This document shows, piece after piece, positions 1 to 7,530 of a stretch of DNA of 38,565 bases. The stretch spans positions 1 to 38,565 of the forward strand of contig JAQXZB010000031.1 of the NCBI GenBank assembly GCA_029226975.1, written 5' to 3'. Made by a program: the position numbers and the translations under genes. Source of the stretch: Clostridiales bacterium (lineage in GTDB: Bacteria; Bacillota; Clostridia; UBA1381). A model generated the notes under the pieces. It had not been told where the DNA came from and ran no database searches. It saw nothing but the letters and a program-made list of their open reading frames with translations. Position 1 is the stretch's first letter. Each line of letters opens with the position of its first letter.

Positions 1-8
1 GATTTATT

Positions 9-770
9 ATGTTAAAGATTGTTACGTTTAATTTGCGTTGCTTATGGGACGGTGACGGCATTAACAGCTTTATGCACAGAGTAGGACTGATTTATGAGAA
101 AATTAATTCCGAAAAACCGGATTTGATTGCATTTCAGGAGATGACAGACAAGCATCTGGCAGTCCTCGAAAGGCTTATGACAGAATATGAATTTATCGGC
201 GGAGCGCGCAATGCCGATTATGGCGGCGAGGGTGTATACACAGCAATAAGAAAGGAGTCAATAAAGCTGATTGGTTTTGACTTCTTCTGGCTTAGCCCCA
301 CGCCGTATATTCCCGGTACACGATTTGAGGAACAGAGCCCATGCCCCAGGGTATGCGCAAGTCTTAAGATTTTTCACATCAAGTCGGGGAAAGCGTTCAG
401 GTTTGTCAATACGCATCTTGATCATATTCCGAATGAAGCGGTACGTATTGTTGAAATAAAACAACTTATGGAGTATATCAATGACAAGAATGCGCAAGAC
501 GGGATGCCGACACTGCTTGTCGGTGATTTTAATGCGCTGCCCTCAGAACCTGCTGTTGGGCTTTGCACCGAATATATGAAGGATGTGACAAATAATATCA
601 GTGTTACGTTCCATGATTTCGGAAGAGCAGAGATGAAAATTGATTATGTCTTTGTATCGGAAGAGCTGGAGAAGGCTGTTGTTCGTGCCGAAGCATGGAA
701 GGATGAAAGAAACGGAATATATCTTTCCGATCATTATCCGATATGCGTTGAATTGGATATAAAAAAATAA
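9..770 (+). CDS. Endonuclease/exonuclease/phosphatase-family hydrolase
   Basis: This is a complete 253-residue protein of the EEP (DNase I-like) superfamily, metal-dependent phosphodiesterases that cleave nucleic acids, phosphoinositides or related phosphoesters. The diagnostic blocks are present in the normal order: TFNLR near residue 6, the metal-binding Glu in AFQE (about residue 44), NTHLDH, GDFNA, IDYVF, and SDHYP close to the C-terminus. There is no signal peptide or membrane segment, so it should be cytoplasmic. The start lies 9 bases from the window edge, so its promoter and upstream neighbours cannot be seen. The substrate cannot be deduced. Many small Firmicutes EEP proteins of this length are annotated only to superfamily level. 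Downstream it is followed by a short repeat and then a convergent minus-strand pair. Confidence 0.9.
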   Translation: MLKIVTFNLRCLWDGDGINSFMHRVGLIYEKINSEKPDLIAFQEMTDKHLAVLERLMTEYEFIGGARNADYGGEGVYTAIRKESIKLIGFDFFWLSPTPYIPGTRFEEQSPCPRVCASLKIFHIKSGKAFRFVNTHLDHIPNEAVRIVEIKQLMEYINDKNAQDGMPTLLVGDFNALPSEPAVGLCTEYMKDVTNNISVTFHDFGRAEMKIDYVFVSEELEKAVVRAEAWKDERNGIYLSDHYPICVELDIKK

Positions 771-840
771 TCCTGTTGATCTTTGCTGGATATAAATTTG
801 GGCTAAATACGTTGAAACGGTAATCTGAGGCTGAATGTTG

Positions 841-890
841 TTAAAAATCTTTGAAAATTCGGTTGCTAATCCAGCCAACTTGTGGTATAC
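841..890 (+). repeat. 50-bp repeat, copy 1 (promoter-bearing)
   Basis: This segment matches 8381-8430 at 45 of 50 positions by direct alignment. It contains a promoter-like pair, TTGCTA (863-868) and TATACC (886-891), with a 17-base spacer. At the second copy the repeat drives an AAA-ATPase gene. Here no such gene follows, so it looks like a solo 5' end left behind by that gene family (inference). Confidence 0.75.
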
Positions 891-967
891 CAAGTAATTA
901 GTGGGGGCTATCGGCTCGCGCCGTTGCTTGATAAGTTCGATTTATGTCAATCAGCAATATTATAGTG

Positions 968-996
968 TAAAAATGGGCACGCCCTCAAGGGCGTGC
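968..996 (-). terminator. Rho-independent terminator of the minus-strand pair
   Basis: A perfect 8-bp stem (GCACGCCC / GGGCGTGC, 977-984 and 989-996) has a 4-base loop. Read on the minus strand it is followed after two C and one A by a T run (969-973 are A on the plus strand). It lies just past the stop of the minus-strand gene ending at 1019. Confidence 0.75.
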
Positions 997-1018
997 AGGG
1001 TAGATGCGGAATTTCAGG

Positions 1019-1738
1019 TCAAGGCGATTGTTCTCTGCCATTTGTTCGTTTGGGCGCGTGGGTAATCCATGCTTTGGCTTCCCACTCGAGCGGAATTTCA
1101 GGGGGATCTTTCTTGCTTACATATTCCCTTAAACTGCTTTGAAATTTTTTGTAGCTTTCGAAATCCCATTTGCTCCACGGAATTACTTTATCGGAATTGT
1201 AGCTTTTTTCTCTTTTGGCGTTGGGCTTCAACGGCAAATATACCTCTTTATTTTCCCATACAGCCTCAATGATAACACTGTCTGCCGGCACGTGCAGTTT
1301 GTTTTCGCAGTCTTTAAAGCTTTCGCCCAAAAGACCTAAAAGCCACATATATTTAATTGTCATATTAAGCCATTTTTGTGCTTGGCCGTAAGTAAAACTG
1401 TTTGGACTTAATGTGTCGCCTGAATTCATTTTGTTTATTATTCCTTCACATGAATCACAATGCCACTTGTCAAAATCCGCGTTAATATCTTTTTTGCTGA
1501 CTTCGCCAGCGATATAGTCCTCTACCGATTCAATGAGATTTTTCTTTTCTGTGGCGTTAAGCTGCTTTGCGGACTGTGAGAATTTTACCGTGCGAGCCAA
1601 ATCGCGATATGCTACGTGTGTGCATTTTTTAATAATAATATCGTATTTGTCGCGTTTTCCTATGTCACCGTATGAAAATCCAAAATAGCTATACATCAAA
1701 AACTCTTTAGCGAACCGATTTAATTCAAATCTCTCCAT
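1019..1738 (-). CDS. Unrecognised conserved-looking 239-residue protein
   Basis: This is a 239-residue soluble protein that I cannot assign to a named family. It is Lys- and aromatic-rich, without signal peptide or membrane segments. A central block (about residues 115-135) has the pattern YGQAQKWLNMTIKYMW, followed by a small segment with HVPADSVII and later PWSKWD..ESYKKFQ, which looks like conserved core sequence rather than a random open frame. A Cys pair (HCDSC) lies near residue 93. The start at 1738 is supported by AAGGAGAG upstream on the minus strand. It is downstream of the 162-residue gene (60 bases apart) and ends at a clear terminator, so the two probably form one transcript. A stress or defence role is possible from this layout, but there is no motif that shows it. 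Confidence 0.7.
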   Translation of the reverse strand: MERFELNRFAKEFLMYSYFGFSYGDIGKRDKYDIIIKKCTHVAYRDLARTVKFSQSAKQLNATEKKNLIESVEDYIAGEVSKKDINADFDKWHCDSCEGIINKMNSGDTLSPNSFTYGQAQKWLNMTIKYMWLLGLLGESFKDCENKLHVPADSVIIEAVWENKEVYLPLKPNAKREKSYNSDKVIPWSKWDFESYKKFQSSLREYVSKKDPPEIPLEWEAKAWITHAPKRTNGREQSP

Positions 1739-1798
1739 TTTTGCACTCTCCTTATTTTTTATATCCGACTTAACTTTATCTGCAATTTCTTGCCGATT

Positions 1799-2287
1799 TT
1801 ACAATCTGTTGTCCAACTCTTCATCCTCATCATATACATTTGTAAAGTAATAATCGCATAAATTGTTGAATTCTTCTTCAAAATTATCAATGTATACGGT
1901 CGGAGAAGTTCCGCAATGAAACCCGTCATACTGCGGGAGCCTTATCCACCCATCATAAAACTTCATATTATCATAAAATTGGTTCGGATAAACGATACTT
2001 TGGCACAATCCCTTTACAAAGCATACGCAAGCGTCAAACTGTGAACACGCGGTTTCGTCCGGATAACAGTTTAACCGTGTTATCGGAGTCATAAGTCCGA
2101 GAAGCTCTGTATCTCGTAATGATATTCTTTCGTCGTCCGGCTCTGCGGAAGAAAAATAACGCCACGTTTGCGTAAACAAGGCTTTAAATTCTTCCAAATC
2201 AATTCTGTTGTCATAAAACAGATTTTCGTTAAACTCCTCCCAGTGCTCAATAAGTTCATTAAGAGTATCATTTCTGTTTGTATTCAT
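1799..2287 (-). CDS. Unrecognised acidic 162-residue protein
   Basis: This is a strongly acidic, soluble protein rich in Asp, Glu and aromatic residues. It has a run of acidic residues at the C-terminus (DEDEEL) and four scattered Cys. I do not recognise the family. The start at 2287 is preceded on the minus strand by GGGAG at a workable distance, and a good promoter lies 70-100 bases upstream. It is the first gene of a two-gene minus-strand unit with the 239-residue gene. Its acidity and its position in front of a basic partner would be compatible with a pair whose products bind each other, but that is only inference. Confidence 0.6.
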   Translation of the reverse strand: MNTNRNDTLNELIEHWEEFNENLFYDNRIDLEEFKALFTQTWRYFSSAEPDDERISLRDTELLGLMTPITRLNCYPDETACSQFDACVCFVKGLCQSIVYPNQFYDNMKFYDGWIRLPQYDGFHCGTSPTVYIDNFEEEFNNLCDYYFTNVYDEDEELDNRL

Positions 2288-2357
2288 ACTTTATCAACTC
2301 CCGGTTATAAATATTGCATTTCATAAAAACGTATTCTGCTCCGCTATTGATAATTTT

Positions 2358-2386
2358 AGTATAGCATATGTGTCTAATTTTTTCAA
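2358..2386 (-). promoter_or_regulatory. Sigma-A promoter of the minus-strand pair
   Basis: On the minus strand TTGAAA (complement of 2381-2386) and TATACT (complement of 2358-2363) are separated by exactly 17 bases, upstream of the gene starting at 2287. Confidence 0.7.
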
Positions 2387-2446
2387 TAGTGAATTTTTTT
2401 ACATGGCATAAAATATTCAATAAATTTGCATATTACAAAGTCAAAA

Positions 2447-2481
2447 ATTGTCTTGACAATGGCCATAAAAAGTGGTATATT
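2447..2481 (+). promoter_or_regulatory. GH127 promoter with overlapping palindromic operator
   Basis: TTGACA (2453-2458) and TATATT (2476-2481) have a 17-base spacer, close to the sigma-A consensus. The -35 box lies inside a perfect 14-bp palindrome, ATTGTC-TT-GACAAT (2447-2460), which is a natural place for a repressor to block polymerase. The Shine-Dalgarno GGAGG at 2502-2506 and the ATG at 2514 follow. Confidence 0.8.
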
Positions 2482-2513
2482 AATACATAGATACTATATT
2501 TGGAGGTAAAATT

Positions 2514-4466
2514 ATGCTTGACATTTATTCACAAAACACCGCAAATTATCCGAGATTGAAAACAGATGCCATGTTCGATGATTTTGGACGTGAGTCCTCA
2601 TTTGACGGGTTTGTTGACAGATATATACGATATATAGAGGATTTTCAGCTGCTCGATGAAGAATTGTGGGCAAGGTTTGTCCGGCAGTTTAATGAGGATG
2701 CTGACTTTGACGCCGGCTGGCGCGGAGAGTATTGGGGAAAAATGATGCGCGGGGCGGCGATGACTTACGCATACACAAAAAATCCAAAGCTTTATGATGT
2801 TATGGCAAAAACCGTAAATGACATGATCGAAAGCGCAGACGAGGACGGTAGAATAAGCAGCTACGGACGAGGGCATGAATTTGACGGCTGGGATATGTGG
2901 TCAAGGAAATATGTAATGCTCGGTATGCAGTACTTTATGGAGGTTTGCCAAGACAAATGCCTTAATGATAAAATCATAGAGAGCATGAAAAAGCAGGCTG
3001 ATTACATAATCGCAAGGATTGGTGATGAAGAGGGCAAGCTGCCGATAACCTCTGCAACAAGGCATTGGCGAGGTCTTAATTCATCGTCAATTCTTGAGCC
3101 TATTGTGCGTCTTTATAATATCACGGGAGAAAAAAGATATTTTGACTTTGCGCAGTATATCGTTTCCTCGGGAGGAACTGATGTTGAAAACATCTTTGAA
3201 TTGGCATATGAGAATAAATTTTGTCCCTATCAGTATCCTGTAACAAAGGCATATGAAATGACATCGTGCTTTGAGGGACTTTTGGAATTTTACCGTATTA
3301 CCGGGATAGAAAAATACAAAACGGCACTTATTCATTATGCCGACCGAATACTTGAGAGCGATTTTACCGTTATAGGCTGTGCGGGCTGCACTCACGAGCT
3401 TTTTGACCATTCAACGGCAAGGCAGTCCAATACAACCAACGGGGAAATTATGCAGGAAACCTGCGTAACCGTAACACTGATGAAATTCTTCTGGCAAATG
3501 ACTTTGCTTACGGGAAATTCGCGTTATGTTGACGCATTTGAAATTTCCATGTATAATGCATATTTCGGCTCAATTAACACCGAAAAGATTGTAAAGCGCG
3601 ATGTCATAGACAACTACAGCACCGATTGCATTACAGAGGTAATGCCCTTTGACAGCTACAGTCCTCTTACTGCGGGAATAAGAGGTACGGGAATAGGCGG
3701 CTTTAAGGTGATGAGCGATAATCATTATTACGGCTGCTGTGCGTGTATAGGTTCTGCGGGTACGGGACTGATACCGAAAATGGCAATGCTTGCCGCAAAT
3801 GATGGTTATGTACTTAATCTGTTCATCAACGGCACTGTAAAGATGAATACGGGAGACGGTGCGGAATTTAATATACAGACCGATTATCCCAAAACCGGCA
3901 TTGTTAATATAACCGTCAATGCGGACGGGGAATTTACACTGTATATAAGAAATCCGCATTGGAGCGACAATACCCAAGTGACGGTCAACGGCAAAAATAT
4001 TGAAGTATGTGACGGTTACATAAAAATAAGAAAGCATTGGGTAAACGGTGACCGCGTAGAGCTTAGTCTTGATATGCAAACAAAGGTTGTGTACCCGATT
4101 GAGTATGGGCATGAGATACTGATGAATAAGGTTATTTGGGGGCATAATTACATGGTGTCTACCTATGATGAGCAGGACCCTGAAGCATTAAAACATATTG
4201 CATTTACGAGAGGTCCCATTACACTTGCCCAGGACAGCAGAAACGGTTATAATGTTGATGAGCCTGTGGATATAAAGATAGGGGATAACGGCTGTGTTGA
4301 CGTTGTTATACCAAAAGAGGATAAAGCGCAGTATCAGCATATTGCAGAGGTTGAAGTTCCGCTGACAAACGGAAAGTATATGACGCTTACTGATTATGCA
4401 TCGGCAGGAAAGCTTTGGAGCGAACAAAGTAAAATAGCGGCATGGATAAAAGTGAGTCGGCGGTGA
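2514..4466 (+). CDS. GH127-family (DUF1680-type) beta-L-arabinofuranosidase
   Basis: This 650-residue protein has the length and layout of GH127: an alpha/alpha-barrel in the first two thirds and beta-sandwich domains at the C-terminus. The zinc-thiolate site of the family (Glu-x-Cys plus Cys-Cys, known from the Bifidobacterium HypBA1 enzyme) is visible as E315-T-C317 and C408-C409. In these enzymes one of the Cys pair is the nucleophile. The region where HypBA1 has its acid/base Glu is divergent here, with candidates E295 and E311, so it may be a distant subgroup. There is no signal peptide, so it is expected in the cytoplasm acting on imported arabino-oligosaccharides. It is monocistronic: a strong promoter precedes it and a perfect-stem terminator follows. 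The substrate assignment beyond family is inference. Confidence 0.85.
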   Translation: MLDIYSQNTANYPRLKTDAMFDDFGRESSFDGFVDRYIRYIEDFQLLDEELWARFVRQFNEDADFDAGWRGEYWGKMMRGAAMTYAYTKNPKLYDVMAKTVNDMIESADEDGRISSYGRGHEFDGWDMWSRKYVMLGMQYFMEVCQDKCLNDKIIESMKKQADYIIARIGDEEGKLPITSATRHWRGLNSSSILEPIVRLYNITGEKRYFDFAQYIVSSGGTDVENIFELAYENKFCPYQYPVTKAYEMTSCFEGLLEFYRITGIEKYKTALIHYADRILESDFTVIGCAGCTHELFDHSTARQSNTTNGEIMQETCVTVTLMKFFWQMTLLTGNSRYVDAFEISMYNAYFGSINTEKIVKRDVIDNYSTDCITEVMPFDSYSPLTAGIRGTGIGGFKVMSDNHYYGCCACIGSAGTGLIPKMAMLAANDGYVLNLFINGTVKMNTGDGAEFNIQTDYPKTGIVNITVNADGEFTLYIRNPHWSDNTQVTVNGKNIEVCDGYIKIRKHWVNGDRVELSLDMQTKVVYPIEYGHEILMNKVIWGHNYMVSTYDEQDPEALKHIAFTRGPITLAQDSRNGYNVDEPVDIKIGDNGCVDVVIPKEDKAQYQHIAEVEVPLTNGKYMTLTDYASAGKLWSEQSKIAAWIKVSRR

Positions 4467-4477
4467 ATACAAAGGAC

Positions 4478-4515
4478 AAGCCTTCGGACTATATAAAATC
4501 CGAAGGCTTATTTTA
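4478..4515 (+). terminator. Terminator after GH127
   Basis: A perfect 11-bp inverted repeat (AAGCCTTCGGA / TCCGAAGGCTT, 4478-4488 and 4499-4509) with a 10-base AT-rich loop is followed by ATTTTA. It lies between the GH127 stop and the convergent AraC gene and could serve both strands. Confidence 0.85.
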
Positions 4516-4599
4516 GTGCGCATTGTTGGCGGATAAGACTTTTTTGAAAAATTTCATACGCATGAGCCGGAATTTAAGGGTATATTCAGGGAGAAAAGC

Positions 4600-5415
4600 T
4601 CACTCATTGAGACAATCATAGCGGCTGCATATTTTTTTGACATATTCTCTGGGGGTCATCTGCATTTTTCTTTTAAAGGAATAGCTGAAATATGACTGCG
4701 AGGAGAAACCGCATAAATAGGCAATTTCCGCCAATGTTTTATCGGTCGTTACAAGCAAATCGGCTGCTTTGGTTATACGTTGCTCCTCTACATATTCATG
4801 CAGCGTTTTCCCGGTAGCGGATTTAAAACAGTTATGAAAATAAACCGGACTGAAGGATACGTGGTTTGCTACCTTTTCCAGTGTGATATTTTCAGTGAGA
4901 TTGGCTTTTATAAATGACAAGGCTTTTTCTATAATTATGTCATTGTTTTTCTTGGCTTTATATTGATAGGTTTGTTTTTTTGCTGCTTCATACAGTTTAT
5001 AGACAAGCTTCAAAACAAGGCTGTTAAGCATTATTTTATCATTTTGCGGAGCTGTGCCGAAATACCGGCACAGCTCTTTGAATATATCATAATACTCTTT
5101 TGGGTCGGATACCTTAATGAAATCGGGGGCATTTATCAGTATATCATAAAGAATCCCTTCTTTTAAAATCATATGAATATAATAGCATTTAAAGGGAAGA
5201 TGTGTATGGCGGGTCTGCCCCGGCTTTGCACATATGATAAGGGTTTCGTCAATATCCGCCTTTTCGGAATTTATGTATGATATTCCGCCTTTCTCAATAG
5301 GTAGTTCTATCTCAAACATGGTTGTTTTTCTGTTTTTTGTTACGGTTTTGTTCTTTATTACGGCTTTTGAATTATAAATGCCGGCGGCAATAATTTCCGG
5401 TAAAACAATATCCAT
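4600..5415 (-). CDS. AraC-family transcriptional regulator
   Basis: This is a 271-residue regulator with an N-terminal cupin-like effector domain (about residues 1-130) and a C-terminal AraC/XylS double helix-turn-helix (about residues 165-265). The family signature is visible: the first HTH (ITLEKVANHVSFSPVYFHNCFK) and the second (LAEIAYLCGFSSQSYFSYSFK), ending in the characteristic TPREYVK. The ATG at 5415 is chosen because AGGAG (complement of 5424-5428) is 8 bases upstream. The GTG three codons earlier would touch the ribosome site. It is divergent from the metallo-hydrolase/dehydratase/SDR operon and convergent with GH127, so it is the obvious candidate to control one or both (inference). 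The effector is probably a sugar. Confidence 0.9.
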   Translation of the reverse strand: MDIVLPEIIAAGIYNSKAVIKNKTVTKNRKTTMFEIELPIEKGGISYINSEKADIDETLIICAKPGQTRHTHLPFKCYYIHMILKEGILYDILINAPDFIKVSDPKEYYDIFKELCRYFGTAPQNDKIMLNSLVLKLVYKLYEAAKKQTYQYKAKKNNDIIIEKALSFIKANLTENITLEKVANHVSFSPVYFHNCFKSATGKTLHEYVEEQRITKAADLLVTTDKTLAEIAYLCGFSSQSYFSYSFKRKMQMTPREYVKKICSRYDCLNE

Positions 5416-5480
5416 GACAGTCACTCCTGAAAAATGATAAGATTTCTAATAAAAACAGTAAAATCATTGTATCTTTTTTA

Positions 5481-5509
5481 TTGAATATATAATACACTAT
5501 ATTTATAAA
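5481..5509 (+). promoter_or_regulatory. Probable promoter of the dehydratase operon
   Basis: TTGAAT (5481-5486) and TATAAA (5504-5509) have a 17-base spacer in the divergent AraC/hydrolase interval. An alternative overlapping pair, TTGTAT with TAATAC, starts about 13 bases earlier. GGAGGAAGG sits just before the gene. Confidence 0.5.
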
Positions 5510-5536
5510 AAAGTCAATGGAGGAAGGTGAATTTTT

Positions 5537-6214
5537 TTGAAAATAACATGGCTTGGACAGGCGGGACTGCTTTTTGAATATAATAATTTTACGGTTATGG
5601 CTGATCCGTATCTATCCGACAGCGTAAGAAACATAAACCCGAAAAACTACAGACGTGTTCCGGTTAAGGAGGATTTATTTGATATGAAGCCTGATGTTAT
5701 GATTTTTACCCATAATCATCTTGACCACTACGATCCGGAAACAGTATGCAGATTTATCGGTGCAGACAGCGCGGTTACAGTGCTGGCACCGTTATCTGTC
5801 TGGGAAGAGGTGAGAAAAACAGGCGGCGATAATAATAATTATGTGCTGTTTAACCCGGGTACGTCATGGACGCAGAACGGCATTAAATTCAGTGCCGTTA
5901 AAGCCGAGCACAGTGACAGGGAGGCGATAGGCTTTATAATAGACGATGGGGAAGGGAAGCTTTACGTTACGGGGGATACGCTGTACAACGAAAGTATTTT
6001 CAGCGATATTCCCAATGATATTCATGCTTTGTTCCTGCCCGTAAACGGAGTGGGGAATAACATGAATATGGAAGATGCAAGGAGGTTTGGCGAAAGGATA
6101 AATCCGAAATTTGTAGTACCCATACATTTCGGAATGTTTGACAATCTTGATATGGATAAATTTGAATGTAAAAATAAGATTGTACCTAAAATATATGAGA
6201 GGATAGAGGTTTAA
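5537..6214 (+). CDS. UlaG-like metallo-beta-lactamase-fold hydrolase
   Basis: This 225-residue protein has the metallo-beta-lactamase fold. The metal motif HNHLDH (HxHxDH) lies near residue 60, with a second-site histidine near AEHSD, the bridging Asp in YVTGDT, and a final His in PIHFG. This arrangement and the short length fit the UlaG-like lactonase group, whose best-known member opens L-ascorbate-6-phosphate lactone. The start is a TTG with a strong GGAGGAAGG upstream; no ATG is suitably placed. It is first in a probable operon with an acid-sugar dehydratase homologue and an SDR dehydrogenase, so a sugar lactone or related ester is a reasonable substrate. That is inference from context. 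Confidence 0.85.
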   Translation: MKITWLGQAGLLFEYNNFTVMADPYLSDSVRNINPKNYRRVPVKEDLFDMKPDVMIFTHNHLDHYDPETVCRFIGADSAVTVLAPLSVWEEVRKTGGDNNNYVLFNPGTSWTQNGIKFSAVKAEHSDREAIGFIIDDGEGKLYVTGDTLYNESIFSDIPNDIHALFLPVNGVGNNMNMEDARRFGERINPKFVVPIHFGMFDNLDMDKFECKNKIVPKIYERIEV

Positions 6215-6215
6215 A

Positions 6216-6324
6216 GTTTGGAAAAAGATAAGCGGCACAGCTTACCGTCATTCGGAGCTTGAAGTACACAAAGTACGACTGCACTCCTCATAACGGCAAT
6301 CTGCTTGCTTCTCTTTTCCCAAAC
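6216..6324. repeat. 109-bp imperfect palindrome
   Basis: The interval between the hydrolase and the dehydratase genes is almost entirely one imperfect inverted repeat. Arms of about 54 bases begin GTTTGGAAAAAG on the left and end CTTTTCCCAAAC on the right. The outer 18 positions match at 16, the inner part at roughly two thirds. It could fold as a long RNA hairpin inside the transcript or be a MITE-like or REP-like DNA element. There is no T tract, so it is not a simple terminator. Confidence 0.65.
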
Positions 6325-6344
6325 GGGTTTTGTGAAAGGAGTTA

Positions 6345-7517
6345 ATGGTCATAAAAATGAAGGTTACCGATATAAAGACATTTGTCGTGGACTGTTTTAG
6401 AACAAACTGGGTGTTTGTAAAGGTCTGTACGGACGAGGGAATAGACGGTGTGGGAGAGGCCACGCTTGAATACAAGGAAAAGGCGCTTATGGGAGCGATT
6501 GAGCATATAAGAGAATATCTTGTAGGAAAAAATCCTTTCGATATAGAAAAGCATTGGCATACCATATACCGCGATGCGTATTGGAGAGGTGGTGCGGTGC
6601 TTATGTCGGCACTGTCGGCAGTGGAAACAGCCTTGTGGGATATATTGGGCAAGAGCTTAAATGTTCCCGTATATCAGCTTTTGGGCGGCAGAGCAAACGA
6701 TAAGGTGAGAATATATGTAAACGGTTGGTTTGCCGGGGCAAAAGAACCGGAGGAATTTGGCGAGAAAGCAAAAATTGCGGTTGAGCGGGGCGTAACTGCA
6801 ATGAAATGGGATCCCTTCGGAAAAAATTATCTTGACATATCAAATAAAGAGCTTGATAAGGCTCTAAGATGCGTAGCGGCAGTGCGTGAAGCAGTGGGAA
6901 ATGAAGTTGATTTGCTTATTGAGGCTCATGGCAGATTTAATATACCGACAGGCATTAAAATAGCAAAGGAGTTGGAGCAGTTTAAGCCCATGTTCCTTGA
7001 AGAGCCTGTTCCTCCGGATAATCTTGACGCGCTAAAGGCGGTAAAGGATAAATCGCCGGTTGCCATATCGGCAGGCGAAAGACTTTATACAAGATGGGAT
7101 TATAAGCGTATGTTTGACATGATGGCTGCGGACTATGTACAGCCGGATATTTCCCATGCCGGAGGAATTATGGAATTAAAGAAAATTGCAGCCGAAGCGG
7201 AGTGCAGATATATCCCGTTTGCACCGCATAATCCGTCGGGACCGGTGGCAAATGCCGCAACACTGCAGCTTGCGGCCTGCTGTCCTAATTTCTGCATACT
7301 GGAGATTATGTATTCCGATGTGGAATGGAGAAAGGATGTAACAAATGAGAATTTGGAGTATAAGGACGGATATATTACAATTCCCGATAAGCCCGGCCTG
7401 GGTATTGAAATAAACGAAGAGGAATGTTTAAAGCATCCGTACCAGGTACATACCTTAAGACATTATACCGGAGCTTTAACGGATATAAGACCGGCAAAAA
7501 CGGAATTTTACTTTTAA
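6345..7517 (+). CDS. Enolase-superfamily acid-sugar dehydratase (D-galactonate dehydratase-like)
   Basis: This 390-residue protein belongs to the mandelate racemase/muconate lactonizing subgroup of the enolase superfamily. Blocks match D-galactonate dehydratase closely in order: EAHGRF (E193, H195), FLEEPVPPDN, SAGERLYTRW, PDISHAGG and APHNPSGP. These supply three acidic Mg ligands and the His/Asp general acid-base set. The first ligand is Glu where E. coli DgoD has Asp. These enzymes remove water from aldonic acids to give 2-keto-3-deoxy sugars. The exact acid sugar cannot be read from sequence. Two starts are possible: ATG at 6345 (AAAGGAG only 3 bases away) and ATG at 6357, whose MKVTDIK opening is typical of the family. 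It is 13 bases from the SDR gene, so the two are co-transcribed. Confidence 0.88.
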   Translation: MVIKMKVTDIKTFVVDCFRTNWVFVKVCTDEGIDGVGEATLEYKEKALMGAIEHIREYLVGKNPFDIEKHWHTIYRDAYWRGGAVLMSALSAVETALWDILGKSLNVPVYQLLGGRANDKVRIYVNGWFAGAKEPEEFGEKAKIAVERGVTAMKWDPFGKNYLDISNKELDKALRCVAAVREAVGNEVDLLIEAHGRFNIPTGIKIAKELEQFKPMFLEEPVPPDNLDALKAVKDKSPVAISAGERLYTRWDYKRMFDMMAADYVQPDISHAGGIMELKKIAAEAECRYIPFAPHNPSGPVANAATLQLAACCPNFCILEIMYSDVEWRKDVTNENLEYKDGYITIPDKPGLGIEINEEECLKHPYQVHTLRHYTGALTDIRPAKTEFYF

Positions 7518-7530
7518 GGAGCTGACCCAA

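Noticed and set aside
3570-4145. Minus-strand open frame of 191 codons within GH127
   Set aside because: Shadow of the GH127 gene, which carries the zinc-site motifs on the other strand.
6248-6652. Minus-strand open frame of 134 codons across the palindrome and the dehydratase start
   Set aside because: It is antisense to a well-supported enzyme gene, has no ribosome site or family-like sequence, and covers an inverted repeat.
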